A stretch of DNA of 61,191 nucleotides from Nocardiopsis alborubida (GCF_012396365.1 NZ_JAAXPG010000041.1:1-61191), one strand, 5' to 3'. Counted from the stretch's first letter, positions 50,756 through 59,690 are shown. The notes: a model not told the origin generated them from the sequence alone. Numbers and translations are program-made.

Positions 50756-51688
50756 GTGACCTGGCAGTTCGTGGCGATCCTCGGCGGCCTGGCCGTGGTG
50801 CTGGCCCTGGCGCTGTGGGCGCTGTGGGAGTTCGTGGCCAGCGCGCAGCACCGGCGGATGATCGCCGCCCGCAGTGCCCTGAACCAGGCCGAGTACGAGG
50901 CTTCCACGCCCATGGCGCGGCTGGACGCGGCGATCTACCGCACCCAGTGGGGCGGGCGGCTGTACCGCAGGATCGCCCGGTCGGGCGCGGAGGTGCGCCT
51001 GTCCACGTTCGTGCTCGCGCTCCTGGGAGGTTCGCTGCTGGCGGTGGTCGTGGTCTGGCAGGTCCTGGCGCCCTTCTTCGGCCTGCTCGCGGCGGCCGGG
51101 GTGGCGTTCCTGTTCTTCTCCTACCTGAACCGCGCCGAGGCCAAGCGGCGCGAGGAGTTCACCTCCCAGCTGCCGGACCTGGCCCGGGTGCTGGGCAACG
51201 CGACCTCGGCGGGCCTGGCCCTGCCCACGGCCGTGGCGATGGCCGCCGACGAGCTGGACGGGCCCGCGGGCGAGGAGCTGAGCCGTATGGCCGAGTCCAT
51301 GAAGCTGGGGGCCAGCTTCGAGGAGGCCGTCGCGGAGCTGCGCGAGCGCATGCCCTCCCGCGAGCTGGGGGTCCTGCTGTCCACGCTGGTGGTGGCCTCG
51401 CGCTCGGGCGGCTCCCTGGTCACGGCGCTGCGCAACATCTCCACCACGTTGGAGAACCGCAAGGAGACCCGGCGCGAGGTGCAGACCATCCTCAGCGAGA
51501 CCACGAGCACCGTGTGGGCGCTGGGATTCATGTCGGTGGGCGCCCTGTTCCTGATCAACGCCATCGAGCCGGGCATCATGCGCGTCATGACCACGTCCGT
51601 GGCGGGGGTGACGGTGCTGCTGGTGGTGGCGGCGCTGTTCGCCGTCGGCTTCGTGCTGGTGTCCCGCATCACCAAGTTCGACCTGTGA
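50756..51688 (+). CDS. tadB: Tad inner-membrane platform protein TadB
   Basis: 310 aa, start GTG 50756 with GGAG upstream. It has an N-terminal helix (FVAILGGLAVVLALALWAL), two central helices (LALLGGSLLAVVVVWQVLAP), a T2SF domain (LPDLARVLGNATSAGLALP, FEEAVAELRERMPSRELG) and C-terminal helices (GVTVLLVVAALFAVGFVLV). TadB and TadC form the membrane platform that CpaF drives. The gene precedes tadC by 13 bp. Confidence 0.93.
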   Translation: MTWQFVAILGGLAVVLALALWALWEFVASAQHRRMIAARSALNQAEYEASTPMARLDAAIYRTQWGGRLYRRIARSGAEVRLSTFVLALLGGSLLAVVVVWQVLAPFFGLLAAAGVAFLFFSYLNRAEAKRREEFTSQLPDLARVLGNATSAGLALPTAVAMAADELDGPAGEELSRMAESMKLGASFEEAVAELRERMPSRELGVLLSTLVVASRSGGSLVTALRNISTTLENRKETRREVQTILSETTSTVWALGFMSVGALFLINAIEPGIMRVMTTSVAGVTVLLVVAALFAVGFVLVSRITKFDL

Positions 51689-51701
51689 GGACCGCTCCCC
51701 G

Positions 51702-52616
51702 ATGAACGCCCCCCTCTCCCTGCTGGTGCCGCTCGCCGCCGCGCTGGCCAGCGCGCTGGTCGTACTGGTCGCGTGCTACGGCCTGTACCTGATGATGTCG
51801 CAGACCCGGGTGTGGGTGACCGACCCGGCCGCGCGCCCCACGCGGACCCGGTCCGACGACACGTTCGTGCTGCACCGGATCACCGAGGCGATCGGACGGC
51901 CGTTCGCCCGCTCGCTGCACGCGTCGCTGAGCCAGCGCCGCCTGGTCTCCGTCTCCGAGCGCATCGAGGCGGCGGGGCGGCCTGAGGGGCTGACCCTGGA
52001 GCGCTACCTGCGGCGCAAGGTCGGCGAGGTGGCGCTGTACGGCACCCTGGGCCTGTTGATGTTCGCCGCGGGGAACCCGCTGGTCGGGCTGGTGGTGCTG
52101 GCCTTCATGGGGCTGACCGACCTGAGTCTGTACGTGCAGGGCCAGGAGCGCGGCGACAAGGTGCAGTCGCAGCTGCCGGACTTCCTGGACGTGCTGGCGG
52201 TGACGGTGAGCGCCGGGATGTCGTTCCGTGCGGCGGTGGCCCGCGTGGCGGAGTCGATGCCGGGCGTGCTCGCCGACGAGTTCGCGCTGGCGCTCCAGCA
52301 GATGGAGCTGGGCACCTCGCGGCGGGAGGCGTTCGAGATGCTGCGCCGGCGCAACCGCAACGAGTCGTTGAGCAAGTTCGTGACCGCGATCCAGCAGGCG
52401 GAGGAGCTGGGTGCCCCGCTCAGCGACACCCTGGTCGCCATCAGCCAGGACATGCGGCGCGCCGACGCCCAGTACATGCGCCGCAAGGCCCAGCGGATGA
52501 ACCCCCGGGTGACGATGGTGACCGCGGTGACCCTGCTTCCGGGCCTGCTCATCCTCATCGTGGGGTCGATGTTCCTGGGCACCGAGGTCGACCTCGGCCT
52601 CATCCTGGGCGGCTGA
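51702..52616 (+). CDS. tadC: Tad inner-membrane platform protein TadC
   Basis: 304 aa from ATG 51702. The hydrophobic N-terminus (LSLLVPLAAALASALVVLVA) and central pair (GEVALYGTLGLLMFAAGNPL, LVVLAFMGLTDLSLYV) flank the T2SF domain (SQLPDFLDVLAVTVSAGMSF, ALALQQMELGTSRREAFEML, QQAEELGAPLSDTLVAIS); it ends MVTAVTLLPGLLILIVGSMF. Last gene of the operon, followed by a strong hairpin. Confidence 0.93.
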   Translation: MNAPLSLLVPLAAALASALVVLVACYGLYLMMSQTRVWVTDPAARPTRTRSDDTFVLHRITEAIGRPFARSLHASLSQRRLVSVSERIEAAGRPEGLTLERYLRRKVGEVALYGTLGLLMFAAGNPLVGLVVLAFMGLTDLSLYVQGQERGDKVQSQLPDFLDVLAVTVSAGMSFRAAVARVAESMPGVLADEFALALQQMELGTSRREAFEMLRRRNRNESLSKFVTAIQQAEELGAPLSDTLVAISQDMRRADAQYMRRKAQRMNPRVTMVTAVTLLPGLLILIVGSMFLGTEVDLGLILGG

Positions 52617-52623
52617 CGCGGAC

Positions 52624-52655
52624 GGCCCCTTCCCCGGGGGCGGGGAAGGGGCCTT
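52624..52655 (+). terminator. Terminator after the Tad operon
   Basis: GGCCCCTTCCCC (52624-52635) pairs perfectly with GGGGAAGGGGCC (52642-52653) around a six-base loop, followed by TT. It lies eight bases after the tadC stop codon. Confidence 0.88.
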
Positions 52656-52736
52656 GCGGGGGAGGGGTCCGTCTCGCGTTCGGCGGACGGCCGCGCCACC
52701 GGGAGGACCGTGGCCCGGGCGCGGCCGCCGTGAGGG

Positions 52737-52865
52737 TCAGCGCAGGGCGACCCTCTTGGACAGCGAACCGGTCGCGCCGGTGGAGTCCGTGACGGTCAGG
52801 GTGCCGTCACCGTCGCCGGTGCGGCCCAGGCCGCATCCGGCCTGGGTCAGGCCGGCCCGGTGGGC
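52737..52865 (-). pseudogene. C-terminal fragment of a PKD-like extracellular domain
   Basis: One minus-strand frame ending at TGA (52737-52739) reads GCGLGRTGDGDGTLTVTDST then GATGSLSKRVALR. The TLTVTDSTGATG part resembles the last strands of PKD/bacterial Ig domains of secreted hydrolases. No start is present, and the frame runs into the 3' end of the following gene, so it looks like the tail of a deleted gene. The resemblance is short and the call is tentative. Confidence 0.35.
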
Positions 52866-53782
52866 GGGAACGGGATGGCGGCCAGGGTCGGGATCAGCTG
52901 GGCCTCCTCGTAGTCCAGGTGGGCCTCCAGCTCCCGGGCCATCCGGTCCAGGTCCGCGCGGAAGCGCTCGGGGTCGGCCGTGGCAAGGTCGGAGATGAGC
53001 GCCTCCAGCTCGCCTCGGATCCGGTCCACGGTGCGGTGCTCCTCCGACAGCCGCCGCAGCGCCTCCTCCAGGTGCGGAGCCTGTCGGCCCAGCGCAGGGA
53101 AGACGCCGGACTCCTCACTGGAGTGGTGGAAGTGCAGGGACTCGCAGAAGGCCAGGCAGTGCTGGCGCAGCTGGAGGCTGAGTCCCAGCGGCGGCGGGCC
53201 GTCCCCGTCCGTCCCGGCGGTGCGCTCGGCGATATGGGCCTCGGCCTCGGTGCGCACGTGCGCGAGCTGACCGCGCAGCCAGGTGTGGATCTCCACGAGT
53301 TTGTCGGCGAGGTTGGCGACCTCGACGGGCCCCTCCTCGTGGACGCGGTCCAGGGCGACCACCGGCAGGACCCGTTCGGTCCCGGCCTGGTAGTCGGCGT
53401 ATCCGGAATCCGTGCGGACGAACTCGGCGAACAGGCGGTCGCGTTCGGCGCCCTCGGCGGGGACGGCGACGGCGCCGAACGTCTCGGTACCCAGTTCCAC
53501 ACGCACCATGGGGTGGGCGAGGACGTTGCGGTACCAGTCGGGGTGGCGGTCCGAGCCGCCCGCCGAGCCGACGACCAGCACGCGGCCGTCGACGCGGACG
53601 AACCCGAGCGGGGTGGTGTGCTCGCGGCCGGACCTGGCCCCGACGGTGGTGAGCAGCAGCAGGTCGCCGCCCTCGAACATGCCGCCGACGCGGCCTCCGT
53701 TGGCGCGGAACTCCGCCACGACGGGGACGTTGAAGTCGCTGACGTGGGGCTCAGCGGTCCGGACATGCGGGTTTTCGGTCAC
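52847..53782 (-). CDS. Fusion of deazaflavin (F420)-dependent reductase and hemerythrin domains
   Basis: 311 aa. Residues about 15-140 match the Ddn-type deazaflavin-dependent nitroreductase fold (LLLLTTVGARSGREHTTPLG, GRVLVVGSAGG, HPDWYRNVLAHPMV). Residues about 155-305 are a four-helix hemerythrin HHE domain: HTWLRGQLAHVR, LHFHHSSEESGVFPAL, EEHRTVDRI and HLDYEEAQLIPTL supply the expected His/Glu iron ligands. Joining the two suggests a soluble oxygen-, NO- or iron-sensing reductase. Start GTG 53782 with AAGGAG upstream. It is monocistronic, divergent from the DUF418 gene with a 580-bp gap. Confidence 0.87.
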   Translation of the reverse strand: MTENPHVRTAEPHVSDFNVPVVAEFRANGGRVGGMFEGGDLLLLTTVGARSGREHTTPLGFVRVDGRVLVVGSAGGSDRHPDWYRNVLAHPMVRVELGTETFGAVAVPAEGAERDRLFAEFVRTDSGYADYQAGTERVLPVVALDRVHEEGPVEVANLADKLVEIHTWLRGQLAHVRTEAEAHIAERTAGTDGDGPPPLGLSLQLRQHCLAFCESLHFHHSSEESGVFPALGRQAPHLEEALRRLSEEHRTVDRIRGELEALISDLATADPERFRADLDRMARELEAHLDYEEAQLIPTLAAIPFPPTGPA

Positions 53783-54360
53783 AGGTCTCCTTCGAGGTGG
53801 TGGTCATGGGTGCGACCGTCCCCGAAGGAACCCGCTGCGGCCCGGGCGCGTGCGCGCACGGGTGGCGGGTGGACGTGGCGGGGAGCCCGGTCACGGCCGG
53901 GCAGGAGGAAGGACTCCGGGGAGGTCGCGAGGGGTCTGGGCGCGTTCGGGCGCGGCTCGGGCCGGCGCCGTCGGAACGGCTAGACGCGGTCCGCGGTGTG
54001 TGTGCTCACAGTGCGCTCCCGGGATGTCGAGGTGCCTCCATGCCTACCGACCGGCCCACTGCTCTGTGGTCGGTGGCACGCGACACGGGGGCGAACCTAC
54101 ACCATCGGGCGTGGGAGCGCCACAGGCAAGCGGGGAGGCTGTCCGGGCCCGTCGTACGGCGCGGCCCGGGTGCGTCGCACGGACGCGTGTGCTTCCCGCG
54201 TCCGCCGTGCGGGCGTGCGCGCTCCGCGGCCGGGGCATGCCCAGCCCCACCCCGGCGGTGGGGCAGGACCCACGGTTAAGAGGCCCAGCAGCCGTATGGG
54301 ACGGGGGCGGCGCGGTCCGTAGTTTCGGGGGACACACGAACCGAGAGGACGTAGGACACC
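53783..54360. other. Intergenic region between divergent genes
   Basis: About 580 bp with strongly alternating CG-rich sequence. The small frames on both strands are Arg/Pro/Gly-rich and lack ribosome sites, so I support no gene. The two divergent promoters should lie here; I could not place them. Confidence 0.4.
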
Positions 54361-55563
54361 GTGAGTCCCCACACCGAGGGCACCGCTGCGACGCCCTCCT
54401 CCGTACGCTTCCTCGCCCCCGACCTGGCGCGCGGCCTCATGCTGCTGTTCATCGCCCTGGTCAACGCCCAGTTCTTCCTGACCGGCCCCGACCCGGTGCG
54501 CTCCCTCGCCGACCAGGCGGTGACCGTTGTCCAGACGACGCTGGTCAGCGCCCGCGCCATCCCGCTGTTCGCGTTCCTGTTCGGGTACGGGATGGTGCGG
54601 ATCGCGCACCGCGTGCGCGAGGGCGGGGGCGGGTGGATCCACGTGCGGGTCCTGTTACGACGGCGCGGCTGGGTGATGCTGGTGATCGGGTTCGCGCACG
54701 GCGTCCTGCTGCTGCCGGTGGACATCGTCGGCGCCTACGGGTTGGCGCTGCTGCTCTTCATGGGCCTGGTGCGGGCACGGGACACCACACTGCTGTGGAC
54801 GGCGGGCCTGCTGGCCGCGGGTGCAACGGCCCTGCTCACCACCCTGACCGTCCTGCTGGCTGACGCCGAGGGGGAGACCTCCGTCGACGCGTCGTCCCTG
54901 GCCGAGGGCGACTTCTGGCTCGCCGCGGCCGAACGGTTCCAGGAGTGGCTGCTGCACACGCCGTTCACCATGCTGACCGTGGCGCTGCCCATGATCGTGC
55001 TGGGTGTGTGGGCCGGGCGCCGGCGCGTCCTGGAGGAACCCGGGGGACACCGGGTGCTGCTGGTCCGCACGGCCGTGTTCGGGCTGGGACTGGGGATCAC
55101 CGCCGGTCTGCCGAGCGCGCTGGTGTACGCCGGGGTCTGGACCGGACTCCCCCCTCTGGCGGAGGGACTGTTCGCGGTCCTGCACGAGGCGGCCGGATGG
55201 GGCGGCGGGCTGGGGTGGGCCGCCCTGATCACGCTGTTCGCGGCCCGGCTGGGCACGCACCGGGGAGCCGCCGTGACGGCGGTCGCGGCGGTGGGGCAGC
55301 GGTCGCTGACCTGCTACCTGGCGCAGTCGGTGGTGTTCACTCTGGTCTTCGCCCCCTACGCGGCGGGGCTGGGGGCGAGCCTGGGGACCACCGGTGCCGC
55401 GGGGGTGGCGGTCACCACCTGGCTGGCGACGGTGGCCCTGGCGGAGGGACTGCGCCGGTCGGGGCGGCGCGGCCCGGCCGAGACACTGCTGCGCCGCCTG
55501 ACCTACGCGGGGACGTCGCACTCGCCAGCGCCGTGGCGCGGGTCCCCGGGGAACGGGGCCTAG
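54361..55563 (+). CDS. DUF418 family membrane protein (YeiB-like)
   Basis: 400 aa with about nine membrane helices. Start GTG 54361 with GAGAGGACG upstream. The N-terminus RFLAPDLARGLMLLFIALVN matches the family's D-x-x-RG motif; helices continue with AIPLFAFLFGYGM, RRRGWVMLVIGFAHG, DIVGAYGLALLLFMGLV and, in the C-terminal DUF418 part, GQRSLTCYLAQSVVFTLVF and AVTTWLATVALAEGLRRSG. Proteins of this type are unassigned transporters or acyltransferase relatives. It stands alone and is convergent with the kinase gene. Confidence 0.9.
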   Translation: MSPHTEGTAATPSSVRFLAPDLARGLMLLFIALVNAQFFLTGPDPVRSLADQAVTVVQTTLVSARAIPLFAFLFGYGMVRIAHRVREGGGGWIHVRVLLRRRGWVMLVIGFAHGVLLLPVDIVGAYGLALLLFMGLVRARDTTLLWTAGLLAAGATALLTTLTVLLADAEGETSVDASSLAEGDFWLAAAERFQEWLLHTPFTMLTVALPMIVLGVWAGRRRVLEEPGGHRVLLVRTAVFGLGLGITAGLPSALVYAGVWTGLPPLAEGLFAVLHEAAGWGGGLGWAALITLFAARLGTHRGAAVTAVAAVGQRSLTCYLAQSVVFTLVFAPYAAGLGASLGTTGAAGVAVTTWLATVALAEGLRRSGRRGPAETLLRRLTYAGTSHSPAPWRGSPGNGA

Positions 55564-55783
55564 GTCGTCGGATGACCTCCCCAGGCAGGTCCGGGACGCG
55601 GATCCCGGGGACCGTCCCGCTGTCCCGCGCCGGGTCCCGGCCCGGCGTGCGGGGGTCTCGGCCCCGGCCGGGCGCGCGGAGTCCCGCCTCCGGTCGAACG
55701 CGCGGGAACGGGGAGCGGAGCACGGTCAACGGTCGCAGCCCGCGCGGGGATCCACCGGTCCCCGTACCGACCGGCTCCCGTGC

Positions 55784-57901
55784 TCAGTCGCCGATGGGCG
55801 CGGGAGCGGCGGGCTGGACCTGTCCGGGCTCGGGGAGACCCAGGTCGGGGGCCCCGTCGAGCTCCACGAACGTGTACCGCGTGTACCACAGCTCCGGTTC
55901 GGGGGCGGCGGGGTCCAGGAACGACGCGGGGACCTCCTCCGGGACCGGGCGCCCGTTGAGGACCCCTCCGTCAGCGCCCTCCGTGGCGAAGCCCAACGGG
56001 ACCCCGTCCTCGGTGGCCACCAGGACGAACGACGTGTCCGCCTCCCCCGGCCCGCCCGCGGCGGGGAACGTGCCCTCCACCCGGATCGCGGGCACGCCGT
56101 CGGGGGCCTCGCCGCCCAGGTGGCCGAAGGCGTCCTGGGCGGGCGGAGGCGCGGCGAGGACCACCTCCTCCTCCGCGGTGACGGTCCCCTCCTCCGCGGC
56201 GCGGACGAGCGGTGCGACGACCTCCGCCGGCGTGAACACCTCCTCCGCCAGCCCCGGCTCGGCCCCGTACCAGGTCGGCACTCCGTTCCACGCGGAGTTC
56301 TCCGCACGCAGCAGGTCGCCCTCGACCATCAGCAGGTCGCTGGTGCGCGCGCCGCTGACGGTGCTGGTCCAGCGCAGCGCCTCCGGCGGCCCCGCCTGGT
56401 AGAGCACCCGGTCGAAGAGGGTGGGGTCGGTACCGGTGGGGAGCGGCTGGCCGTAGCCCCCGCCGTTCCCGGCGTGGGTGAGCAGGGTGAGCTCGAAGGA
56501 GTCCGCGGCCAGCAGGGTGTCGAGCGAGGCCGACACCAGCTCCGCTCCGCTGAGGGGTCCGGTCGGCGGGTTCCCTCCGGCGGCCTGCTCCGACCCGGAA
56601 CCGGAGTCGGCCGTGGTGGTGTCCGAGCCCCCGGACAGGGCGTTCAGGAGCAGGTAGCCGCCGCCGACGGACACGGCCAGGAGCACGGCCGCGGCGACCA
56701 GCAGGACGGGAAGCCCGCGCCGGGCTCCCGTACGGCGGCGCCCGCGCGAGCGTCCGCCGGTCGCCCCTCCGCCGATCCCCCTTCCACCGGCCGCCTGTCC
56801 GCCTGTCGCCCCCGCCCCGGTTCCGTGCTCACCGGTCCCACCGTCCCGGGCGGCGCCCGCACCGGTCGCCCTGCCCCCGCTCCCGCGGCCGCGAGCGCGA
56901 AGACTCCACCGGGGGGCGGCCGCGGACCCCGCGGTCCCGGCCTCCCGCTCCGCCATGTCCAGGGCGGAGCTGATCCACGCCGCGGACTGGTCGCGGTCCG
57001 CGTCCACGCTCGGCCAGTGGGCGCGGACGAGCGCTCGCAGGCGGTCCGCCCACACGTCGGGGGTGGCACTGTCCTCCACTCCCGCCAGCAGCAGGCACTC
57101 CAGGTAGGCCTCCTCCGCCGGAGGGCGCCGCCCCGGGTCCGCCGACAGCGCACGGGCCAGCAGGGGACGCAGCCCGTCTGGCACGTCGGCGAGGTCGACG
57201 GTGTCCTCCCTGGCCCTGCGGGCCGCCTCCGGAGGCGCGGCGTCCGTACCGAACGGCGCGTGCCCGGTCGCGGCGAGCACCACCAGGCAGGCCCAGGAGA
57301 AGACGTCGGAGGCGGTGTCGGGCCGCGCGCCCGCGTAGCGCTCCGGGGCCAGCCAGCCGACGCTGCCCGCGGTGGTCAGCGAGTCCGCGTCGTCGATCCG
57401 GCGGGCGATCCCGTGGTCCACCAGCCGGGGGCCCTCCGGGGTCAGGACGACGTTTCCGGGTTTGACGTCCCCGTGCGGGACGCCCGCGGCGTGGACCGAG
57501 GTCAGCGCCTCGGCGGTTCCCGCGGCCAGCACCAGGAGGGCGGGCTCGGGGACGGGTCCGTCCTCGCGCACACGGCGGGCCAGGTCGGGGCCGGGAAGGT
57601 ACTGGACTGATGTCCACGGCCGTCCGTGGAAGGTTCCGCTGGCGTTGACGCCCACGGCGCACACCCCCACGGCCCGGCGCAGGAGGGTGATCCTGCGGTC
57701 GGGGTCCGCGGCCGGAACCCACTCGGCGTGGGCGACCCTGAGGGCGACCGCCCCGCCGTCCGGGGCCACGGCGGCGTAGACCACGCCCATGGTGCTGCCG
57801 CCGAGGCGACCGATAAGCCGGTGGCCGCCGATCTCGGCGGGATCGCCTCCGGTGAGCGGGCGCACGTGCGCCGGAAGGGAGGCTGGCGGGTTCGGAGCCA
57901 T
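55784..57901 (-). CDS. Membrane-anchored serine/threonine protein kinase-like protein, probably a pseudokinase
   Basis: 705 aa from ATG 57901 (GGAAGG upstream). Residues about 25-270 are kinase-like: glycine loop IGRLGGSTMGVVYAA, but the VAIK strand reads VALRVAHAE with Arg in place of the catalytic Lys, HRD is HGDVKPGNVVL, and DFG is LVDHGIARR. A Gly/Thr-rich linker precedes one membrane helix (LPVLLVAAAVLLAVSVGGGY, about 430). The extracellular part (SASLDTLLAADSFELTLLTH, GVPTWYGAEPGLAEEVF) is a beta-rich sensor reminiscent of LppX/LolA-type folds. Pkn-type sensor kinases share this build. Activity is doubtful without the Lys; it may signal by binding. Confidence 0.85.
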   Translation of the reverse strand: MAPNPPASLPAHVRPLTGGDPAEIGGHRLIGRLGGSTMGVVYAAVAPDGGAVALRVAHAEWVPAADPDRRITLLRRAVGVCAVGVNASGTFHGRPWTSVQYLPGPDLARRVREDGPVPEPALLVLAAGTAEALTSVHAAGVPHGDVKPGNVVLTPEGPRLVDHGIARRIDDADSLTTAGSVGWLAPERYAGARPDTASDVFSWACLVVLAATGHAPFGTDAAPPEAARRAREDTVDLADVPDGLRPLLARALSADPGRRPPAEEAYLECLLLAGVEDSATPDVWADRLRALVRAHWPSVDADRDQSAAWISSALDMAEREAGTAGSAAAPRWSLRARGRGSGGRATGAGAARDGGTGEHGTGAGATGGQAAGGRGIGGGATGGRSRGRRRTGARRGLPVLLVAAAVLLAVSVGGGYLLLNALSGGSDTTTADSGSGSEQAAGGNPPTGPLSGAELVSASLDTLLAADSFELTLLTHAGNGGGYGQPLPTGTDPTLFDRVLYQAGPPEALRWTSTVSGARTSDLLMVEGDLLRAENSAWNGVPTWYGAEPGLAEEVFTPAEVVAPLVRAAEEGTVTAEEEVVLAAPPPAQDAFGHLGGEAPDGVPAIRVEGTFPAAGGPGEADTSFVLVATEDGVPLGFATEGADGGVLNGRPVPEEVPASFLDPAAPEPELWYTRYTFVELDGAPDLGLPEPGQVQPAAPAPIGD

Positions 57902-58138
57902 GGGGGGACGCCTTCCACTCTCCTGGGCCGGGGGGAGCGCACTGCCTGGACCGCCGACCCATGGTTGCGTACACCTGCTGGGTACCGACCGTACATTCCC
58001 GAACATAGCCCGTAGCGGGTCGGCCCACGAGCGTTCCGGGGCGCGAACCGTGCGCCGTGTGCCAGGCGACCGGGCACCGGCAGCCGGACGACGTCCCCGT
58101 GGTCGTCTCCGGCACGGACCGCGCCGACGCCCCCACCG

Positions 58139-58492
58139 CTACCGGACGGAGGCGCCGTCCTCGCCGGAACGCAGGGCCATGGCGTCGCGGCACGCCAGCA
58201 CCGACTCCAGCAGGCCGGGGAAACGGCCTTCGAGCTCCTCGTCGCGCAGCGAGATGAAGCACCGCGTCCCCTCGGTGCGGTTCTGCACCAGGCCGGCGTT
58301 GCGCAGGATCTTCAGGTGGTGGCTCAGCGTCGACTGGGCGATGGGCAGGTCGATGTCCTTCCAGGCGTGCTCCCCGTCCATGTCGGCGAGCATCCGCACG
58401 ATCCGCAGCCGGGTCGGCTCGGCCAGCGCGGCGAGAACCGTGACCAGTTCCACCTCGTGGAGGGCGGGGTGCGCGTGCTCCCTGGGAGCCAA
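58139..58492 (-). CDS. ArsR family winged-helix repressor
   Basis: 117 aa from TTG 58492, six bases after GAGGAGG, the best ribosome site around. The helix-turn-helix is LPIAQSTLSHHLKILRNAGL and the preceding VTVLAALAEPTRLRIVRML is the classic ArsR start. No CxC metal site is seen, so it senses something other than metal, e.g. an organic ligand or redox state. It diverges from an LLM-type monooxygenase, with a palindromic site between them, and probably represses both. Confidence 0.9.
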   Translation of the reverse strand: MAPREHAHPALHEVELVTVLAALAEPTRLRIVRMLADMDGEHAWKDIDLPIAQSTLSHHLKILRNAGLVQNRTEGTRCFISLRDEELEGRFPGLLESVLACRDAMALRSGEDGASVR

Positions 58493-58569
58493 GGCGGTCC
58501 TCCTCGTACGGCGCCCGGCCGGGACCAGGCGAGATTTGGCTCGTGGACAGTCGGAAGTGTACCTTCGTA

Positions 58570-58587
58570 ATTCGATGTTCGTCGAAT
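58570..58587. promoter_or_regulatory. Probable ArsR operator
   Basis: ATTCGATGTTCGTCGAAT is an inverted repeat (ATTCGA-6-TCGAAT) in an AT-richer stretch between the ArsR gene (start 58492) and the monooxygenase gene (start 58675). ATATCGAA follows at once and extends the half-site pattern. Spacing and symmetry suit an ArsR-family dimer. Confidence 0.6.
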
Positions 58588-58674
58588 ATCGAACGCGCAG
58601 GCCGACCGGGGACGCGGTTCCTCCCGTCACGGCCTCGCAGCCGGACCCGCCACGCAACAGGGGGAAGAGCCACC

Positions 58675-59682
58675 ATGTCCGACGTCGCGCTGTCGGTGCT
58701 CGACCACGCCAGCATCGCCGAGGGGTCCACGCCCGGTGACGCGCTACGTTCCGCCAGGGAACTCGCCCAGCACGCGGAGCGGCTGGGCTACAAGCGCTTC
58801 TGGCTCTCCGAGCACCACAACATGCAGGCCATCGCGAGCGCTGCCACGTCCGTCTCCCTGGGCTTCATCGCCGAGGGGACCTCCACCATCCGGATCGGCG
58901 CGGGCGGTGTCATGCTGCCCAACCACTCCCCCTTGGTGATCGCCGAGCAGTTCGGCACTCTGGAGTCGCTCTACCCGGGGCGGGTGGACCTCGGCCTGGG
59001 CCGCGCCCCGGGCACCGACCCCCGCACGATGATGGCGCTGCGCCGCGACCACAGCGCCTCGGCGACGTTCCCCAACGACGTGCAGGAGCTCCAGGCCTAC
59101 TTCGAGCCCGCCGAGCCCGGTCAGCCCGTACGCGCCATCCCCGGCGAGGGACTGCGGGTGCCGCTGTGGATCCTGGGGTCCAGCCTCTTCGGCGCCCAGC
59201 TGGCCGCGCAGATCGGCCTGCCCTACGCGTTCGCCTCGCACTTCGCCCCGGACGCGCTGTACGAGGCGCTGAAGGCCTACCGGACGACCTTCCGCCCCTC
59301 CCGGCAGCTGGAGAAGCCGTACGCCATGGCGGGGGTGAACGCCTTCGTCGCCGACACCGACGAGGAGGCCCAGCACCTGTTCACGACGATGCAGCAGGCG
59401 TTCCTCGGCACCCTGCGCGGTGCGCGGGGACGGCTGCGCCCGCCGGTGGAGAACCTGGACACCGCATGGCGTCCGGGGGAGAAGGAACGACTGGACCACA
59501 TGCTTCGTTACTCGTTCGTGGGTTCCCCGGAAACAGTCCGTCGCAAGCTCGAACTGTTCGTCGCTGACACGGGCGTGGACGAGCTGATGGTGTCGTCGAT
59601 GATCTACGACCAGAAGGCTCGCCTGCGCTCGTTCGAGCTGCTGGCGGAGCTGGCCGACCTCAAGCGTCCGGACCAGGGCTGA
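58675..59682 (+). CDS. LLM class flavin-dependent oxidoreductase (luciferase-like)
   Basis: 335 aa. The barrel signature is LSVLDHASIAEGSTPGDALR, YKRFWLSEHHNMQAIASAAT, then IRIGAGGVMLPNHSPLVIAE and GRVDLGLGRAPGTDP, the MsnO8-like subgroup of luciferase-like monooxygenases. It probably uses reduced FMN or F420. Start ATG 58675 with GGGGAAGAG upstream. The divergent ArsR repressor probably controls it. Physiological substrate unknown; such LLM-ArsR pairs often detoxify xenobiotics. Confidence 0.9.
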   Translation: MSDVALSVLDHASIAEGSTPGDALRSARELAQHAERLGYKRFWLSEHHNMQAIASAATSVSLGFIAEGTSTIRIGAGGVMLPNHSPLVIAEQFGTLESLYPGRVDLGLGRAPGTDPRTMMALRRDHSASATFPNDVQELQAYFEPAEPGQPVRAIPGEGLRVPLWILGSSLFGAQLAAQIGLPYAFASHFAPDALYEALKAYRTTFRPSRQLEKPYAMAGVNAFVADTDEEAQHLFTTMQQAFLGTLRGARGRLRPPVENLDTAWRPGEKERLDHMLRYSFVGSPETVRRKLELFVADTGVDELMVSSMIYDQKARLRSFELLAELADLKRPDQG

Positions 59683-59690
59683 CCCCACCT

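Noticed and set aside
53797..54337. Small frames on both strands in the gap between the hemerythrin-fusion and DUF418 genes.
   Set aside because: No start signals or recognisable domains, and compositions like random GC-rich DNA.
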